Below are positions 6,328-8,663 of a DNA stretch of 8,663 bases, in pieces. Position 1 is the stretch's first letter. Each line of letters starts with the position of its first letter. Origin of the DNA: Phycisphaeraceae bacterium (GTDB lineage: Bacteria > Planctomycetota > Phycisphaerae > Phycisphaerales > Phycisphaeraceae). Below the pieces are notes generated by a model, which was given only the letters and a program-made list of their open reading frames with translations, searched no databases and was not told where the DNA came from. The DNA is taken from positions 1 through 8,663 of the forward strand of contig JADZET010000054.1 in assembly GCA_020850375.1 (NCBI GenBank). Direction: 5' to 3'. The translations under genes were made by a program, and so were the position numbers.

Positions 6328-8273
6328 TACACACGTGGGCGCGCGGGGCGATCCTGGTTGCTGTCACGGTCATCGCATTCTTGCCAGCGTTTCGGGCGGG
6401 GTACGTGTGGGACGACGACGACCACGTCTACGCCAACCCGACGCTGCGCTCGGTCGCGGGGCTGCGGCAGATCTGGACCGACATCGGGGCGACGCCGCAG
6501 TACTACCCGCTGACGCATACGAGTTTCTGGCTGGAGTACCGGGTGTGGGGCGATGCGCCCGGGGGGTACCACGCGACGAACATCGGGCTGCACGCGCTGG
6601 CGGCGTTGCTGTTGTGGCGCGTGTTGAGCGTGCTCAAGGTGCCCGGGGCATGGCTGGCGGCGGCGGTGTTTGCGGTTCATCCGATCCAGGTTGAATCGGT
6701 CGCTTGGATTAGCGAGCGGAAGAATGTGCTGTCGGGTGTTTTCTATCTCGCGGCTGCGCTGCAGTTCCTGCGGTGGTCGCCGGCCGGCCGTGATCCAGAC
6801 GGCGGGCCCCCTTCCCGATGGGTCTACGCGAGCGCTCTGGGGCTGTACGTGCTGGCCTTGCTGAGCAAGACCGTGACGTGCACGCTCCCGGCGGCGCTGC
6901 TGGTGGTGATGTGGGGGCGGTGCGGACGCGTCACACGGCGCGACGTGTGGGTGCTCGTCCCGTTCTTCGTGGTGGGGATCGGCTTGGCGATGGTGACGAT
7001 CCTGATGGAGCGGGAGCACGTCGGCGCCACCGGGGCGGAATGGGACTACTCGTGGGTCGAGCGGTGGCTGATCGCGGGCAGGGCTGTGTGGTTTTACCCG
7101 GCGAAGCTCGTCTGGCCTTGGCCGCTGACGTTCATGTATCCACAGTGGCGGATCGATCCGACGGCGGTCTGGCAGCATGCGTTTCCGGCGGCGGCAGCGC
7201 TCGTGCTCGTGTTGCTGTGGGCCTTGCAGCAAAGGATCGGGCGGGGGCCGGCGGCGGCGGCGGGGTTCTACGTGCTGAGCCTGTTTCCCGCGTTGGGGTT
7301 CATCAATGTCTACCCGATGCGGTTTTCCTTCGTGGCGGATCACTTCAGCTACTTGGCGTGCATCGGCCTGATCGCGGGGGGAGTGGCGGGGCTGAAGATG
7401 GCGGATGAGCGATTGGGTCTGGGGCGATGGCGGGGCGCTCTGGCGGTCGTGATTCTGGCACCGCTGATGGCCTTGACGGCTGACCACTGTCGGGATTTCA
7501 AGGACGCCGAGACGCTGTGGCGTGACACGCTGGCGAAGAACCCCGGGGCGTGGATGGCTCACAATTACCTCGGTTTGATCGAGATGCGGCGCGGGAACCG
7601 AAGCGCCGCTGCGTCTGATTTCAACCAGGTGCTGAGGATCAAACCCGATGATGTGCGTGCGCTGAGCAACCTTGGCAGCCTCGCATTGCTGGCCGGTGAC
7701 GCGGGGAGCGCCCGCGGCTATTTCGAACGGGCGATCGAACATGAGCCGGACTTCGTCGGGGCACGGCTCAATCTCAGCAAGACGCTGGTCAGTCTGAGGA
7801 AGATTCGCGAGGCATCGCCACACTACCTGCACGCGCTCCGGGTCGACCCGAGGACGGCTGACGTTGAAGGGCAACTGGCGCTGGTCTTGCTCAATGGTCT
7901 TGATGCCCCGTCGGCCGATCAGTTTTATGAGGACGCGATCCGAGTCCGTGCCACATGGCCCCAGCTCATCAACGAGATGGCTTGGATCCTGGCGACCCGT
8001 CCGAGCGCTGATCCCCGTGGCGCCGACCGTTCGCTCGAGTTGGCCTTGCGCGCGGCGAGTCTGGCCGGCGACGACCCGAACGTGCTTGACACATTGGCCG
8101 CGGCCTATGCGGCATCCGGTGATTATTTGAATGCCGTTAAGCAAGCGGACGCTGCGATTGCCCTGGCCGCACGCCAAGGTCTCACGGCCCTGGCTGAGGA
8201 GATCCGCGGCCGACGGGAGCTGTACCTGCGATCCGAGCCGTACAGAACATCCGGCTGGCACCTTCAACCATGA
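6309..8273 (+). CDS. TMTC-like polytopic membrane protein with C-terminal TPRs (predicted GT-C glycosyltransferase)
   Basis: From GTG 6309 this encodes 654 residues. About 11 hydrophobic segments fill residues 13-400, followed by four TPRs (411-445, 446-479, 480-513, 514-547) and a C-terminal helical region containing LINEMAWILATRP and VLDTLAAAYAASGDY. The first extramembrane loop after TM1 holds DDDD (35-38), then YYPLTH (65-70) and HPIQVESVAWISERKN (124-139). This order resembles the TMTC/DUF1736 family, in which eukaryotic members are GT-C O-mannosyltransferases with TPRs. In bacteria such proteins are common but little characterised, so the sugar donor and acceptor are unknown here; the acidic loop motif suggests the catalytic or metal site is retained. 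The reading frame stays open upstream to 6177, but that overlaps copy 3 and encodes its shadow, so GTG 6309 was chosen; it has no Shine-Dalgarno and the start is uncertain. It follows copy 3 by 49 bases and may be co-transcribed. Confidence 0.8.
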   Translation: MTSRTSVHTWARGAILVAVTVIAFLPAFRAGYVWDDDDHVYANPTLRSVAGLRQIWTDIGATPQYYPLTHTSFWLEYRVWGDAPGGYHATNIGLHALAALLLWRVLSVLKVPGAWLAAAVFAVHPIQVESVAWISERKNVLSGVFYLAAALQFLRWSPAGRDPDGGPPSRWVYASALGLYVLALLSKTVTCTLPAALLVVMWGRCGRVTRRDVWVLVPFFVVGIGLAMVTILMEREHVGATGAEWDYSWVERWLIAGRAVWFYPAKLVWPWPLTFMYPQWRIDPTAVWQHAFPAAAALVLVLLWALQQRIGRGPAAAAGFYVLSLFPALGFINVYPMRFSFVADHFSYLACIGLIAGGVAGLKMADERLGLGRWRGALAVVILAPLMALTADHCRDFKDAETLWRDTLAKNPGAWMAHNYLGLIEMRRGNRSAAASDFNQVLRIKPDDVRALSNLGSLALLAGDAGSARGYFERAIEHEPDFVGARLNLSKTLVSLRKIREASPHYLHALRVDPRTADVEGQLALVLLNGLDAPSADQFYEDAIRVRATWPQLINEMAWILATRPSADPRGADRSLELALRAASLAGDDPNVLDTLAAAYAASGDYLNAVKQADAAIALAARQGLTALAEEIRGRRELYLRSEPYRTSGWHLQP

Positions 8274-8432
8274 ACGCCACAGGATTTTTCCCTTGAGCTC
8301 TTTTCGCGACAACTATTGCCCGCAGCAGGGTGCATTGATCCGGTTTTTGGGGGTTGACTTCACGTCAACGCGGTGTGGGCCACACGACTTACCGGCCGGT
8401 TGCAGAAGCACCTGGCCCCCCGGTTCACGCAA

Positions 8433-8460
8433 AACGCCGCCGAGAGAGCTCGGCGGCGTT
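8433..8460 (+). terminator. Strong hairpin, likely bidirectional intrinsic terminator
   Basis: A perfect 12-bp stem (AACGCCGCCGAG paired with CTCGGCGGCGTT) encloses the loop AGAG. On the plus strand it is followed by GTCGTTGTC, a weak U-rich tail. On the minus strand the stem runs into TTTTGCG, which is somewhat better. It lies about 160 bases after the TMTC-like gene and could end that transcript, and also one arriving from the right. Confidence 0.7.
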
Positions 8461-8588
8461 GTCGTTGTCTACGCGGGTTCGGCCAAGGAGTTACGGGGCC
8501 CGTGCTCACTGAACAGTGTCTCTGATCACCCGAGGCGGATAACCAGAGCATTCTTCCGGGCCGTCTGATCTGCCCGTTTTCGTCCAAA

Positions 8589-8609
8589 GTCTCTCCTCGA
8601 AGGAGAGAC
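8589..8609 (-). terminator. Second hairpin, possible terminator for minus-strand transcription
   Basis: GTCTCTCCT pairs perfectly with AGGAGAGAC over 9 bp around a CGA loop. On the minus strand the stem is followed by TTTGG; on the plus strand it is followed by CCGTGGG with no U tract. It might terminate a minus-strand gene to the right of the window. With no gene visible there, the role is uncertain. Confidence 0.35.
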
Positions 8610-8663
8610 CCGTGGGCTCGGGTTATGAGGGGGTGGGGTCCACTGGGCATCCGCCCTGCCTGA

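Larger units (their letters stand above)
8274..8663. other. Intergenic region without a convincing gene
   Basis: After the stop of the TMTC-like gene I see no coding sequence that I would defend on either strand. The ATG overlapping the stop (8270) gives only eight codons. The region contains two perfect hairpins (8433-8460 and 8589-8609) and smaller inverted repeats, namely GTTGAC/GTCAAC at 8353-8369 and GTGTGG/CCACAC at 8373-8385. No tRNA or other RNA gene was recognised. Confidence 0.6.

Noticed and set aside
6303..8312. A 669-codon minus-strand open frame opposite the TMTC-like gene
   Set aside because: It is rich in Arg, His, Pro and Gln with no recognisable domain. The plus strand over the same bases encodes clear membrane segments and TPRs. 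Long antisense frames are expected in GC-rich coding DNA.
8611..8650. Minus-strand CTCATAACCCGA, reminiscent of an initiator tRNA anticodon loop
   Set aside because: The 5' side of the anticodon stem does not pair (CCCC instead of CGGG), and there is no T arm or acceptor stem.
8360..8650. A 96-codon minus-strand open frame at the right end
   Set aside because: It has no recognisable domain, a low-complexity basic composition, and runs through both hairpins.

Overview
The window looks like GC-rich chromosomal DNA from a bacterium with an exosortase/PEP-CTERM sorting system. A planctomycete (Phycisphaerae-like) is the best guess. This rests on the PEP-CTERM tails and on a membrane-plus-TPR protein of a type common in Planctomycetota and Verrucomicrobiota; no rRNA or other phylogenetic marker is present, so the assignment is an inference.

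Layout. (1) Positions 1-125 are the outer end of an IS3-family insertion sequence, with the first ten codons of its orfA on the minus strand. (2) Positions 126-6327 hold a tandem array of three paralogous plus-strand genes, each a bit over 2 kb including its spacer. The two complete copies encode a signal peptide, about ten PD40/TolB-like beta-propeller modules, a conserved C-terminal beta domain, and a PEP-CTERM tail. The first copy has lost its start and signal peptide to the IS; its apparent N-terminus is read from the IS end. The spacers are also duplicated, and the duplication ends at about 6327. (3) Positions 6309-8273 encode a polytopic membrane protein resembling the TMTC family (predicted GT-C-fold O-glycosyltransferase) fused to C-terminal TPRs. 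Its probable start lies inside the last copy of the duplicated spacer. (4) Positions 8274-8663 hold no convincing gene but contain two perfect hairpins, the first a good terminator candidate.

How the parts may fit together. The propeller proteins should be exported and held at the cell envelope by the exosortase route. The TMTC-like protein lies close downstream on the same strand and could belong to the same transcript. If it is a glycosyltransferase acting outside the membrane, the Ser/Thr-rich propellers are conceivable acceptors, but nothing in the sequence proves this. The most informative signals are evolutionary: IS disruption of one copy, mosaic similarity between copies suggesting gene conversion, and short in-frame duplications that lengthen propeller loops.
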